In this document: positions 54,155-61,548 of the stretch, in pieces
Numbering within the stretch: position 1 is the stretch's first letter
How the letters are laid out: each line of letters starts with the position of its first letter
DNA from: a virus
IMG/VR virus record: IMGVR_UViG_3300020404_000180
Span: 24,339 to 88,338 of that record
Length of the DNA stretch: 64,000 nucleotides
Reading direction: 5' to 3' (one strand)
Notes under the pieces: model-generated
Told to the model about the DNA's origin: nothing
The model's database searches: none
The model's input: only the letters and a program-made list of their open reading frames with translations
Program-made: the position numbers and the translations under genes

Positions 54155-54742
54155 TTAATATCTACTAGTATTATATGATATATTTGGTGAACAGTCAAGT
54201 ATCTCCTGTAGTGTGAACAGTGATACTAATTCTAGATTATTTGCTTCCATAAACTCATCTGCTTCCTTATCCTCCTGCCTATCAACGATGCATACAATAC
54301 GATTGACTTCATATCCCATGTCACGTAGTCTTGTCGCTGCTTTGATTGCACTACCTCCTGTGGTGATAACATCTTCCAATACTGTCACCTTACTACCTAT
54401 GGGATGTATAGGTCCTTCAATCCATGCCTGTGTACCATGTCCTTTTGCTTCCTTGCGTACTATCAGTGCATCCAGTTCCTTTGATTCATATGCCACACCA
54501 CATACTAATGGGTCAGCACCTAGAGTTAACCCTGCGACTGCAACACTACCCTCCTCCACCTGTGCCAGTAGTAGTGTAGATGCTAGTTTGATACCACGAT
54601 TGCGTAGTATGATTGGTTTGCAGTTGAGGTAGTGCATCGATGTCTTGCCACTTGATAGTATGACATCGCCATGCTTATACCCATACTCCTTGAGGTATAT
54701 TTTTAATTCTTCTTGCATATACTCTAACATGGATACTTTCAT
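54155..54742 (-). CDS. pyrE: Orotate phosphoribosyltransferase (PyrE)
   Basis: Joins orotate to PRPP to make OMP in pyrimidine synthesis. Visible motifs: VILSSGKTSMHYLNCKP at 27-43 (substrate-side strand-loop), RKEAKGHGT at 96-104 (mobile catalytic loop) and VTVLEDVITTGGSAIKA at 119-135, the PRPP-binding motif with its acidic pair and TTGGS. The length (195) is near the usual 200-215. The ATG overlaps the stop of the zinc-ribbon gene (TAATG). Marine cyanophages are known to carry nucleotide-synthesis genes such as this, probably to raise the pyrimidine supply for phage DNA. Confidence 0.92.
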   Translation of the reverse strand: MKVSMLEYMQEELKIYLKEYGYKHGDVILSSGKTSMHYLNCKPIILRNRGIKLASTLLLAQVEEGSVAVAGLTLGADPLVCGVAYESKELDALIVRKEAKGHGTQAWIEGPIHPIGSKVTVLEDVITTGGSAIKAATRLRDMGYEVNRIVCIVDRQEDKEADEFMEANNLELVSLFTLQEILDCSPNISYNTSRY

Positions 54743-54894
54743 TAGTCTTGCTTTGGGTAGTAAACTTGTACAAATGATTCACATGTAGGACATGTGAGGT
54801 TAGTGACGATGCTATAGTCTTCTTCACAACCATAGTCTTCAGCATCGAAGTCTGAACCCCATATGAGTTCAGTATTGCAGTGCCAACAATTCAT
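54742..54894 (-). CDS. Small zinc-ribbon protein (50 aa)
   Basis: MNCWHCNTELIW..., then LTCPTCESFVQVYYPKQD: two CxxC knuckles (C3/C6 and C35/C38) that should hold one zinc ion. A short acidic loop lies between. Its start overlaps the stop of the preceding gene and its stop overlaps the pyrE start. Such mini-ribbons are common in cyanophages; the partner (nucleic acid or protein) is unknown. Confidence 0.8.
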   Translation of the reverse strand: MNCWHCNTELIWGSDFDAEDYGCEEDYSIVTNLTCPTCESFVQVYYPKQD

Positions 54895-55136
54895 TTTCTC
54901 CTCCTACGTTCTTTAGTTACTAGGTTACGTGCCGACTCTTCGTTACGACAGAACTTTATCAGGTCGGACATATAGAATACTGCTAACTTTTTACCTCCTG
55001 CGGGTACAGCATAGTAACCATCCTCGGTAGCGAAACCGTATTTGGTGTCAGCATAGAACCTAGCGATTGCACGTAGTTCTTTCTTAGTCGGTAAGTCCGA
55101 TGTCTTTTTCTGTGTATTCATACCATGGGTGTTCAT
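54891..55136 (-). CDS. Small basic protein (81 aa), unknown
   Basis: The main part is TKKELRAIARFYADTKYGFATEDGYYAVPAGGKKLAVFYMSDLIKFCRNEESARNLVTKERRRRK: helix, beta hairpin, helix and a strongly basic tail suggesting nucleic-acid contact. Starts at 55136 or five codons later; the first 50 bases overlap the preceding gene in another frame. Unknown family. Confidence 0.68.
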   Translation of the reverse strand: MNTHGMNTQKKTSDLPTKKELRAIARFYADTKYGFATEDGYYAVPAGGKKLAVFYMSDLIKFCRNEESARNLVTKERRRRK

Positions 55137-55344
55137 AATGTGTTTTATCTTTTACTTTGTGTATGGACAAGTATGCGTCCTTGCCCCAACTATTCATGTG
55201 ACGTATACCACCGAATGATAGTTCCAAGTCCTTCTCGTCCCAACCTAGTTCATCTACCAGTTCCTTGCGGACATATATGTGTAGTTCTCCCTCCACATAC
55301 TTGTAGTCGAAATAGTCTTGGATGTTTGGTTTAATTTTTGGCAT
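55084..55344 (-). CDS. Small protein (86 aa), unknown
   Basis: MPKIKPNIQDYFDYKYVEGELHIYVRKELVDELGWDEKDLELSFGGIRHMNSWGKDAYLSIHKVKDKTHYEHPWYEYTEKDIGLTD. The ATG overlaps the preceding stop (TGATG). Beta-rich and aromatic; no known motif. Part of the coupled set running from the SprT-like gene to pyrE. Confidence 0.72.
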   Translation of the reverse strand: MPKIKPNIQDYFDYKYVEGELHIYVRKELVDELGWDEKDLELSFGGIRHMNSWGKDAYLSIHKVKDKTHYEHPWYEYTEKDIGLTD

Positions 55345-55847
55345 CAATTGTAATGTAGACCCTCGTTATTTAGCAAGGACAGGTTACCTGACATTACTAC
55401 TCTATCGTGGTTACATGTGTGTGGTGGCACATAGTGTATATCATTACCATCAAAGATATGTAAATTACCTCTGTGTGGTGTGAATACTCGTAATGGTGGC
55501 ATCCAAGGATGCTCAGGGTCTGGAAATACTAGCGGAGAGCAATGAGGACAGGTATCCACAAACCAAACAAAAGACAAGTCAAACCCACTATGGTTATGAG
55601 TCTGAGCAAAGTCCCCCTGCTGATATGTGCATCCCCAGAGTTCTTCGACTTGGTGCTTTGGGTATAAGACATAAAGTTGACCTATTAGTTCATCAAAATC
55701 ATTTGAGCAACAGTGTACCATCCAATCAGTCACAGTTGCCTTGACTGAGGTACGACGTTCCTGTACATCCCCTAACTCATAGATTCTGTCTAATAGTTTA
55801 TGAGATGGGGCAACGTAAAACGTTTCTGTCTTAATGATTCGTTGCAT
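55344..55847 (-). CDS. Putative 2OG-Fe(II) oxygenase (167 aa)
   Basis: The start MQRIIKTETFYVAPS at 55847 lies inside the end of the SprT-like gene. The layout fits the small 2-oxoglutarate/iron oxygenases of marine phages (TIGR02466 / 2OG-FeII_Oxy_5 type): WGCTYQQGDFAQTHNHSGFDLSF with possible iron ligands H84/H86 (or D90), FPDPEHPW, GNLHIFDGNDIHYVPPH with H138, and DRVVMSGNLSL with R149 to bind 2OG. Substrate unknown; hydroxylation of a protein or nucleic acid is usual for the superfamily. The family fold is clear, the iron set less so. Confidence 0.8.
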   Translation of the reverse strand: MQRIIKTETFYVAPSHKLLDRIYELGDVQERRTSVKATVTDWMVHCCSNDFDELIGQLYVLYPKHQVEELWGCTYQQGDFAQTHNHSGFDLSFVWFVDTCPHCSPLVFPDPEHPWMPPLRVFTPHRGNLHIFDGNDIHYVPPHTCNHDRVVMSGNLSLLNNEGLHYN

Positions 55848-56280
55848 ATTCTTTATATTTGGCGAAATAGACTTTCTCACGTTGGTAAGCATCTATCTCC
55901 CATGGTTCTTCACAATAATCTAATGGCGGTAGTTCTTTACCATGCCATTTGTTTATCATTTTTGTAGTACGAGGACAAAATGATACTTGATGCTCACCTC
56001 GTAACCGTTGCTCAAAATGTATGAGTTCGTGTATAAGAGTCGTGATGTACTCATCAAGTGACAATCTATTCTCAATTTCTATCTCAAAGAACCGTGGTTT
56101 CTTCAGTTGGTCGATAGTATGAATGCAACCATCCATCTTACGACCCCACAACCGCTTGTCTATAATATGGACAAACGTGTTGAAGCGACTGAGTTTACGA
56201 TACTCCAAGAACCATTTGACGATATGGCGAGCGACCCGCTTGCGACAGCGATACCCACCAAACGTGACATAACAAGACAT
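55831..56280 (-). CDS. SprT-like zinc metalloprotease-like protein (149 aa)
   Basis: TLIHELIHFEQ at 81-91 holds HExxH (H84, E85, H88). Downstream W112-HGK and EEPWEIDAYQRE (E128 is a possible third ligand) follow the SprT/SprT-like plan. The N-terminus is basic (RCRKRVARHIVKWFLEYRK). In cells such proteins cut DNA-protein crosslinks; in T4-like phages their role is not known. Full length for small phage forms. It overlaps the oxygenase gene by 17 bases. Confidence 0.8.
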   Translation of the reverse strand: MSCYVTFGGYRCRKRVARHIVKWFLEYRKLSRFNTFVHIIDKRLWGRKMDGCIHTIDQLKKPRFFEIEIENRLSLDEYITTLIHELIHFEQRLRGEHQVSFCPRTTKMINKWHGKELPPLDYCEEPWEIDAYQREKVYFAKYKEYATNH

Positions 56281-56364
56281 AATTGTGTGCCCCAGTGTAA
56301 AAAGTTGATGAATGAAAAAATAAAGACAAGTTTCTCAGTACCTGTCATGTTCTTAGCGTTCATA
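56281..56364. other. Short intergenic stretch
   Basis: 84 bases between two leftward genes. A hydrophobic leftward frame passes through it but runs on into the SprT-like gene and shows no ribosome site; I see no gene here. Confidence 0.5.
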
Positions 56365-56568
56365 TTATCTAGTCTCCGTGTATACCATGCCGAGGTCAGC
56401 AGTGATTTCATTGCGTCTCTCTAGCATCTTCTCTAGTTTAGCATATAAACCTTTCTGGTCACTGCTATCTTGCATCATCAAACCCATCAAATATGATAAG
56501 TCTTTCTCTGTCAAAGGTGATTGAAATAAATCCATAGTTATGTGGTCTGGTGTGATTACTACTTCCAT
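56365..56568 (-). CDS. Small helical protein (67 aa), unknown
   Basis: MEVVITPDHITMDLFQSPLTEKDLSYLMGLMMQDSSDQKGLYAKLEKMLERRNEITADLGMVYTETR. Helical, with a charged hairpin; overlaps the methyltransferase stop by ten bases. The internal ATG at residue 12 is an alternative. Function unknown. Confidence 0.7.
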   Translation of the reverse strand: MEVVITPDHITMDLFQSPLTEKDLSYLMGLMMQDSSDQKGLYAKLEKMLERRNEITADLGMVYTETR

Positions 56569-57500
56569 ATTATAGCGGGTAATGGGGTCGGTACGCTATC
56601 TATGCGGTCAGTTTGTAAACTGGCATAGTCTTCATGCAACTCGCATCCAATATAGTGTCTACTATGTTTCTTAGCGACCATTGCAGTTGTACCTGACCCC
56701 ATGAAAGGGTCAAGTATTACATCACCCTCCTCGCTCCCTGCCAAGATACATGGTTCAATGAGGTCTGGTGGGAACACTGCGAAATGTGCTCCTTTGTACG
56801 GTTTATTTGTAATTGACCATACGGAACGTTTATTTCTCTTGGTGTATGATTTCTCAAGACCAGTATGTGGCTGTAACCCTGACCCTTCATTATGATATTT
56901 CCCTTGAGTCCTATCACGTGTGCCCCAGTCTTGCTTGACTGGTTCTTTGATTGCTTCGTTATCATAATAATACTTGCGTTGTTTGCTCAATAGAAACAGA
57001 TATTCATGTGACTTTGTACATCTGTCACGAACTGACTCTGGCATAGGATTAGGTTTATGCCATATAATATCCTGACGTAGATACCATCCATCAGCACGCA
57101 ATGCGAATGCTAACATCCATGGTATGCCTATCAGGTCTTTCTCTTTTAGTCCATCTAGTTTGTTACCTCTACGTGGACATGCCTGTGGTTGGTCACGTTC
57201 TGTTGATGATAAAGTTTGTTTAACCAGTGCTTGACCCTTGCCAGGTCTATAGTTATAATAACTATCACCTATGTTCACCCATAGTGTACCATCGTCAGTA
57301 AGACAGTCTCTAACCACTCTAAACACCTCTACAAGGTTCTCAATGAACTGTTCTGGTGTATCCTCCTGACCTATTTGATTCTTCTCTCCACCATAATCAC
57401 GCAGACCATAATAAGGCGGTGACGTTACGCACATCCTCGCCTTTGTATCCAGTGTTTTTAGTGTATCACGGCAGTCGCCAAACAAAATGGTATCTTTCAA
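56559..57500 (-). CDS. DNA methyltransferase, N4-cytosine/N6-adenine type (313 aa)
   Basis: Uses S-adenosylmethionine to methylate an exocyclic amine in DNA. Motif IV (TSPPYYGLRDYG, 26-37) precedes motif I (DPFMGSGTTAMVAKK, 264-278), the order of beta-class enzymes. Between them IPWMLAFALRADGWYLRQDIIWHKPNPMPESVRDR and HEYLFLLSK are typical of the N6_N4_Mtase family. All key residues are present. The start is TTG at 57500, with AAAGGA upstream, overlapping the preceding stop. Possible roles: shielding phage DNA from host restriction or gene control. The base (A or C) cannot be read off. Confidence 0.92.
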   Translation of the reverse strand: MKDTILFGDCRDTLKTLDTKARMCVTSPPYYGLRDYGGEKNQIGQEDTPEQFIENLVEVFRVVRDCLTDDGTLWVNIGDSYYNYRPGKGQALVKQTLSSTERDQPQACPRRGNKLDGLKEKDLIGIPWMLAFALRADGWYLRQDIIWHKPNPMPESVRDRCTKSHEYLFLLSKQRKYYYDNEAIKEPVKQDWGTRDRTQGKYHNEGSGLQPHTGLEKSYTKRNKRSVWSITNKPYKGAHFAVFPPDLIEPCILAGSEEGDVILDPFMGSGTTAMVAKKHSRHYIGCELHEDYASLQTDRIDSVPTPLPAIIWK

Positions 57501-57760
57501 TCGTTCAAATCCTTTAGTTTCTTCTCAACCCAATGGTCGTCATTGTTTATCCCTGCAGCTTCTACATAACGCAAGATATGTTGGTCTATTTGTTGGTAGA
57601 TAGGGTGTAAATCTAAGTCCATGTTGATGTCATGTGCGATTTGCGTTACCTGTGACTCTGTAAAACAGTGGTCAGGGTGTAGCAAATCACAACATGGGAC
57701 TCTCTTTTCTATTAATTCATTGAGATTAATTCTAATCTCATAGTCTCTGTAAACTGGCAT
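57497..57760 (-). CDS. Small protein (87 aa), unknown
   Basis: MPVYRDYEIRINLNELIEKRVPCCDLLHPDHCFTESQVTQIAHDINMDLDLHPIYQQIDQHILRYVEAAGINNDDHWVEKKLKDLND. Helical, His/Cys containing (PCCDLLHPDHC) but without a standard zinc pattern. It directly follows the preceding gene and couples into the methyltransferase. Function unknown. Confidence 0.72.
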   Translation of the reverse strand: MPVYRDYEIRINLNELIEKRVPCCDLLHPDHCFTESQVTQIAHDINMDLDLHPIYQQIDQHILRYVEAAGINNDDHWVEKKLKDLND

Positions 57761-58273
57761 CTAAACGTACTTAGAGGGTAAATGTGAACGGTCATAGAGG
57801 AAACCTCCTGCCCATGTGGTCTTGGTTGGGTCTAGTAGGTACTCTCTGTCTTTGATGATTCTGTAGTCGAATCTTACTGGATGCTTACCTGTTGTAGTAG
57901 GTTTGTTGTATCCTGCGGGCATGTAAACCTCGCCTGTATTCTTATCTATGAATGCAACGACAGTGCTGTCTTTGTATTCTTTAGTTGGATTAGGACCCAT
58001 GTCATCAAACTCTTGTCTGACAATTTTGATGTACTTACGACCTGTGTATGCTCTGAACCTGTCAAGATTTGCTTCTCCTCTAGCGATTTCTGCAAGTCTC
58101 TCTGCATGATACTTGTTTGACCAGTCATCTTGGTTAGCAGATAGATGTCTCTCGTGAGAGTCAATTTGATACTTCTTGTAGTTTAACTCTAGGTTGTCAC
58201 AGATGTTTAAAACCCATAGTTCTACTTTTGCTTGCATCTCTTGCTTAGGTGTTTGTGCTAGTACTGTAGTCAT
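57761..58273 (-). CDS. Phage protein with FIDKNTGEVYMPAG motif (170 aa), unknown
   Basis: The C-terminal part (GRKYIKIVRQEF..., VVAFIDKNTGEVYMPAGYNKP, RFDYRIIKDREYLLDP) contains a motif, (F)VDK.TG.VY.PA, found in many small phage proteins. The N-terminal 90 residues are helical and charged. A GAGGA ribosome site and a TATAAT promoter precede the ATG. No biochemical role is known. Confidence 0.78.
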   Translation of the reverse strand: MTTVLAQTPKQEMQAKVELWVLNICDNLELNYKKYQIDSHERHLSANQDDWSNKYHAERLAEIARGEANLDRFRAYTGRKYIKIVRQEFDDMGPNPTKEYKDSTVVAFIDKNTGEVYMPAGYNKPTTTGKHPVRFDYRIIKDREYLLDPTKTTWAGGFLYDRSHLPSKYV

Positions 58274-58295
58274 AAGTCCTCTTGTGTATGTACTT

Positions 58296-58301
58296 ATTAT
58301 A
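58296..58301 (-). promoter_or_regulatory. TATAAT promoter with conserved leader
   Basis: TATAAT on the minus strand followed by AAGTACATACACAAGAGGAC, close to the leaders at 47405 and 48271. The GAGGA is the ribosome site of the 170-residue gene. Confidence 0.6.
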
Positions 58302-58308
58302 GTCTGTA

Positions 58309-58851
58309 TTACACAAAATCCAATGGGTTAGTGGACACTTTCTGAACTGGCATATACAGCGTACCATACTTACCAAATGTGCGGTTGAATCTACCAATAC
58401 GGTCACCCATGTATATGACTGCTGATTGGAATGGAGCAGCACTATTAGCAGCACCAAACTTAAGACGTTTGTTGACTGCAATCCATGGGTATTGTGATAC
58501 TGAGTTCCACCACTTAGTTGATACATCAAGTTTAATCAACAGCACTAACTCTTTAGCATAACCTAACTCATATTGTGATACAGCATAAGGAATCCACCTC
58601 TTACTATCACTGTAAGGGTGGTTCATAAAGACTGATTGTGCCTTCCACAAATGTGCAAGACCATTAGTCTTCTCTGTGTATACTTTCTTAGCAGGAACAT
58701 TTGGTTCCTCCTCGCTGTTAGAACATGGGTCTAGTTCTATAGTTCCTCCAAAGAACTCTAGTACATCGCCTACAAACTCAGGCGGTGTATTCCAACAGTC
58801 GGTCTTTGTGCCAGTCGTTGAGGTTAGTGCTTTTAGTGCTGATGATGACAT
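58309..58851 (-). CDS. Phage DNA N6-adenine methyltransferase (Dam-type, PF05869-like), altered motif IV
   Basis: The family pattern is clear: CWNTPPEFVGDVLEFFGGTIELDPCSN (19-45), TNGLAHLW (62-69), FMNHPYSD (75-82) and a C-terminal KFGAANSAAPFQSAVIYM. These enzymes methylate adenine, often in GATC. The catalytic motif is normally (D/N)PPY; here it is N77-H78-P79-Y80, one base change (CCN to CAC). The effect on activity is unknown. It is near full length for the family (180). TATAAT ends seven bases before the ATG, so the mRNA is probably leaderless. Confidence 0.87.
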   Translation of the reverse strand: MSSSALKALTSTTGTKTDCWNTPPEFVGDVLEFFGGTIELDPCSNSEEEPNVPAKKVYTEKTNGLAHLWKAQSVFMNHPYSDSKRWIPYAVSQYELGYAKELVLLIKLDVSTKWWNSVSQYPWIAVNKRLKFGAANSAAPFQSAVIYMGDRIGRFNRTFGKYGTLYMPVQKVSTNPLDFV

Positions 58852-58857
58852 AGTATT

Positions 58858-58863
58858 ATTATA
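58858..58863 (-). promoter_or_regulatory. TATAAT promoter giving a probable leaderless transcript
   Basis: TATAAT-AATACT-ATG on the minus strand; the expected start of transcription coincides with the ATG of the adenine methyltransferase. Confidence 0.55.
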
Positions 58864-58876
58864 CCACGTATAGGGT

Positions 58877-59344
58877 TTACTTGCAATGTCTGTTACGAAA
58901 GTTATCTTCTGACATAATCTCTACGTCAGGATACAATTCTTTCATATGGTGTTTGAAATTGTCACTCAAATAATATTCTTTGAGTGTCCAACCGTCGCCA
59001 CATAATACTATTACTGCACCTTCATAGTTGTGCCTGTCTATAGAATGTTGCAACTTGATGAACTCATAAGGAACTTTCTCCTCTGCAGTGCCATCAACAC
59101 CTTGATACTTCAAACTTATCAACTCACCACCCTTGTGTAGAGACGTAGGTAGTTTGTTGTTCTCTTTCACGTACACTTGACCACCTAATAGTATGTCTAA
59201 CTTATGTTTCTTTGTACCATTAGGATGGTATCCTAACCATACCTGAGAGTGTACGTCTCGTGTCTGGTTCTCTTTCAAAAATGTTTCGATACTCAACTCA
59301 TTTACTGCACCAGTTGTAGTATCTCTGGAAGCATGGGTTGCCAT
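58877..59344 (-). CDS. PD-(D/E)XK nuclease-like protein (155 aa)
   Basis: The middle part HKLDILLGGQVYV (D50), ELISLKYQGVDGTAEEKVPYEF (74-95) and GAVIVLCGDGWTLKEYY (109-125) follows the plan of restriction-endonuclease-like PD-(D/E)XK proteins, with the often seen phrase K.Q...GTAEEK.PYE. The usual acidic residue of (E/Q)xK is S77 here (ISLK), so catalysis is uncertain. It stands next to a Dam-type methyltransferase, which suggests a restriction-like or DNA-processing pair. Alternative: an inactive, DNA-binding relative. Confidence 0.7.
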   Translation of the reverse strand: MATHASRDTTTGAVNELSIETFLKENQTRDVHSQVWLGYHPNGTKKHKLDILLGGQVYVKENNKLPTSLHKGGELISLKYQGVDGTAEEKVPYEFIKLQHSIDRHNYEGAVIVLCGDGWTLKEYYLSDNFKHHMKELYPDVEIMSEDNFRNRHCK

Positions 59345-59391
59345 GACAAAAATGTAATTACATCTATGATATCATATTGATATAAATTTGT
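59345..59391. promoter_or_regulatory. Spacer with two palindromes, possible control site
   Basis: Contains TGTAATTACA and ATGATATCAT, both perfect ten-base palindromes, in front of the nuclease-like gene. On the minus strand TAGACA-17-TATCAT is a weak sigma70-type match. Could be an operator region for the nuclease-methyltransferase pair. Confidence 0.4.
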
Positions 59392-59712
59392 CTACCAATC
59401 AAATTCTGCTTCCTCCTCTTCTCCAAACCATTCCGCATAACATTCGGCATCTTCTGTGTCAAATGTAGCAAAATTCCACTGCATGACCTTTCTTCCGTCT
59501 AATGAACCCATAGAAATGCATGAGTCTCCATCATTCATGCAGAATCCCCGCTTCAACCACTCTGTTATTTCATGGTCTGGGTGTGATTCTATCATCAAGT
59601 CTAACAACTCCTCGAACTTATCACGTTCTAGGTGTTTGTATTCATTCCATGGCAACCCTTTGAAACGTTGCCATACTGGTTGTCCATACTCGTCTAACTC
59701 AATCACGGTCAA
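59392..59712 (-). CDS. Small acidic protein (106 aa), unknown
   Basis: Read from TTG 59712 or, better placed behind AGAGG, GTG 59706. Sequence: VIELDEYGQPVWQRFKGLPWNEYKHLERDKFEELLDLMIES..., ending DAECYAEWFGEEEEAEFDW. Very acidic C-terminus. It overlaps the end of the preceding gene by 14 bases. No recognised family. Confidence 0.7.
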   Translation of the reverse strand: MTVIELDEYGQPVWQRFKGLPWNEYKHLERDKFEELLDLMIESHPDHEITEWLKRGFCMNDGDSCISMGSLDGRKVMQWNFATFDTEDAECYAEWFGEEEEAEFDW

Positions 59713-60352
59713 ATACCTCTATCCTATTAGATAACCATAGTTTTGCATAGTCTAGCACACTTTCCTCCATATTGAAAGGGTCTGGTGTATATTCTATCAG
59801 TTGTCCACGTTTTGTAAACCGAACAGTCTTATTTAATACTGCCTTGATGATACTACCCTCCTTACCTATACTACAGTCTACTGTTGGTATCAGGTAAGAA
59901 TCTATTTTTGGTTGGTATACATCACCAGCGTTGAATGTATGAACTAATCTCCTGTAGCATGGTATTGTATCCATGTCAGGGTCAATCCCAACACAAATAG
60001 CACTAGCGTTGTCCGTTAGTGCAGTAAATCTAGTCAGTCCTGACACTCTGAAGTTACAGTATGACTCTGGTTTATATCTTAAAAACTGTGGATATGCAGC
60101 AGTCTCTGACATCCATACTCCTTCTGTAAACACTAAGCATCTACTATGAGCATAGAATCTATAGATGAACTCGTAAGGAAAGTCCCTGTAGTTGGGAAAC
60201 TTCTTCTTCGCTACATCTAATTGTTTGTCTGTGATGTATGTTTTATGTTCTTCTGGGTCATCTCCAAAGAATTTAAAACCTTGCTTACATCCTTTATGAT
60301 ATAGTACGGTCAGATGGTCTAGTTTATCAGTGACCGTGTATTCATTCTTCAT
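59699..60352 (-). CDS. Unknown protein, paralogue of the next upstream gene (217 aa)
   Basis: Shares ordered blocks with the 238-residue protein encoded just upstream: LTVLYHKGCKQGFKFFGDDP, NFRVSGLTRFTAL, SYLIPTVDCSIG, and EGSIIKAVLNKTVRFTKRG. This marks a tandem duplication. No enzyme motif is visible; the fold appears mixed alpha/beta with an HD-free core. It starts by an ATGA overlap with the upstream copy. Function unknown; nearness to fibre genes may be chance. Confidence 0.75.
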   Translation of the reverse strand: MKNEYTVTDKLDHLTVLYHKGCKQGFKFFGDDPEEHKTYITDKQLDVAKKKFPNYRDFPYEFIYRFYAHSRCLVFTEGVWMSETAAYPQFLRYKPESYCNFRVSGLTRFTALTDNASAICVGIDPDMDTIPCYRRLVHTFNAGDVYQPKIDSYLIPTVDCSIGKEGSIIKAVLNKTVRFTKRGQLIEYTPDPFNMEESVLDYAKLWLSNRIEVFDRD

Positions 60353-61065
60353 CTAGGTACGATTTCAATAAGTCCATCCTCTATTTGGTCTAACCAAGTT
60401 TGCATGAAATATTTTGTATCTGGTTTTTCTTTCGTAAATTCTACGATAACTGTAGGTTTGTCTACTGTTAGTTGTACAGTTCCTTCCTCCGATATTGGAA
60501 ATGGAAAATGTTGTACTAGTTTGGTCTTATGATACCAGCAATCATGCATTGGTATTATTATACTACCAATTCCATGAGGTGTAAAGTCTTGTGATTGTTT
60601 CAAGAAATGTACACGTCTGCCTGTAGTGGTTGTGTCCTCGTAACCTGAGCAAGCAATGACTCCGTTCGGTTCTTGAGAAGTTAGTCGGCATATGCCTGGC
60701 ATTCTAAAATGACTGTGTGCACCATTATGATATACGAAACTTACATGTGCTGGTTTTAAACTGTCACTCCTCCATGTACTGCCAAACGATACTGTTCTAT
60801 AGTGACATACAACCATAGGACCTACCTCTTTGAGTATGTCATGGTATCCTGCTGCTTTTCCTTTTGGATTTGCTTTGATGTGCTTCTCGATTATATCGTA
60901 TGCACTATCAAATACTACCTCCTTAGTTGGGTCTGGGTCATTACCAAATATTTTTTTACCTTGCTTTGCATTTGTATTACTAAAAACAGTCAACCCAAAC
61001 TGAGATATACTCTTACCAAAGGTATACTGTGCGATTCTACTGTCTTGTTCATTAACAAGATACAT
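60349..61065 (-). CDS. Unknown protein, paralogue of the next downstream gene (238 aa)
   Basis: Ordered matches to the 217-residue neighbour: LTVFSNTNAKQGKKIFGNDP, HFRMPGICRLTSQ, GSIIIPMHDCWYH and EEGTVQLTVDKPTVIVEFTK. The shared PMHDC/PTVDC and QG.K.FG.DP blocks may mark the active or binding site of an unknown family. Full open frame with GAGGG in front of the ATG. Function unknown. Confidence 0.75.
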   Translation of the reverse strand: MYLVNEQDSRIAQYTFGKSISQFGLTVFSNTNAKQGKKIFGNDPDPTKEVVFDSAYDIIEKHIKANPKGKAAGYHDILKEVGPMVVCHYRTVSFGSTWRSDSLKPAHVSFVYHNGAHSHFRMPGICRLTSQEPNGVIACSGYEDTTTTGRRVHFLKQSQDFTPHGIGSIIIPMHDCWYHKTKLVQHFPFPISEEGTVQLTVDKPTVIVEFTKEKPDTKYFMQTWLDQIEDGLIEIVPR

Positions 61066-61539
61066 TTAATTACCCTCGTTGAGTTGTTGACTTAGTAACT
61101 CGAACTGGTCATCAAAGTCATCTTCACTGTAGATGTTGACTACCTGTGCTGACGATAATACAGCATCAACATGTGTGTCATCATTCTTTGCAACTTGTTC
61201 ACGATGCTTCATCAAATCTTCCATGTCAACTGATTGTTCTATACCTATCATCCCTGCTAATACCATTTGCGATGATGACATGTCACACTCTGCTAGTCTA
61301 CTCCTTGTGACTGCATTGTATACCTGTTCTGCAATCTGGTACTTTATAGGTTCTTCATGGTCTGGTTTCATAGAATCCAAGTCCATACCTATAGGACCGT
61401 ACCACTCATCATTATTAAGTGTGCCATCGTTGTAGTACACACCGAACTCACCACTATCTACGTCAAAATCCTTGACTATAAAAGTAGGAGCAACTTCTGA
61501 ATCCAATCTAAACTGTGGATCAATATCTTGAATTGACAT
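61066..61539 (-). CDS. Acidic protein (157 aa), unknown
   Basis: MSIQDIDPQFRLDSEVAPTFIVKDFDVDSGEFGVYYNDGTLNNDEWYGP..., a beta-rich N-terminal half, then acidic helices (CDMSSSQMVLAGMIGIEQSVDMEDLMKHREQVA). Strongly acidic. It lies between the second glycine-rich adhesin and the paralogue pair, in the same direction. No family recognised. Confidence 0.7.
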   Translation of the reverse strand: MSIQDIDPQFRLDSEVAPTFIVKDFDVDSGEFGVYYNDGTLNNDEWYGPIGMDLDSMKPDHEEPIKYQIAEQVYNAVTRSRLAECDMSSSQMVLAGMIGIEQSVDMEDLMKHREQVAKNDDTHVDAVLSSAQVVNIYSEDDFDDQFELLSQQLNEGN

Positions 61540-61548
61540 AATTGTTAG

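Noticed and set aside
53962-54168. Rightward 68-residue frame
   Set aside because: Opposite strand of the membrane-protein gene, no promoter or ribosome site; the leftward frame explains the stretch better.
56160-56411. Leftward hydrophobic frame in the gap before the SprT-like gene
   Set aside because: Most of it is an alternative frame of the SprT-like gene, and it has no start signal.
56570-56576. TATAAT next to the start at 56568
   Set aside because: It is coding sequence of the methyltransferase end and abuts the ATG, so it cannot drive that start.
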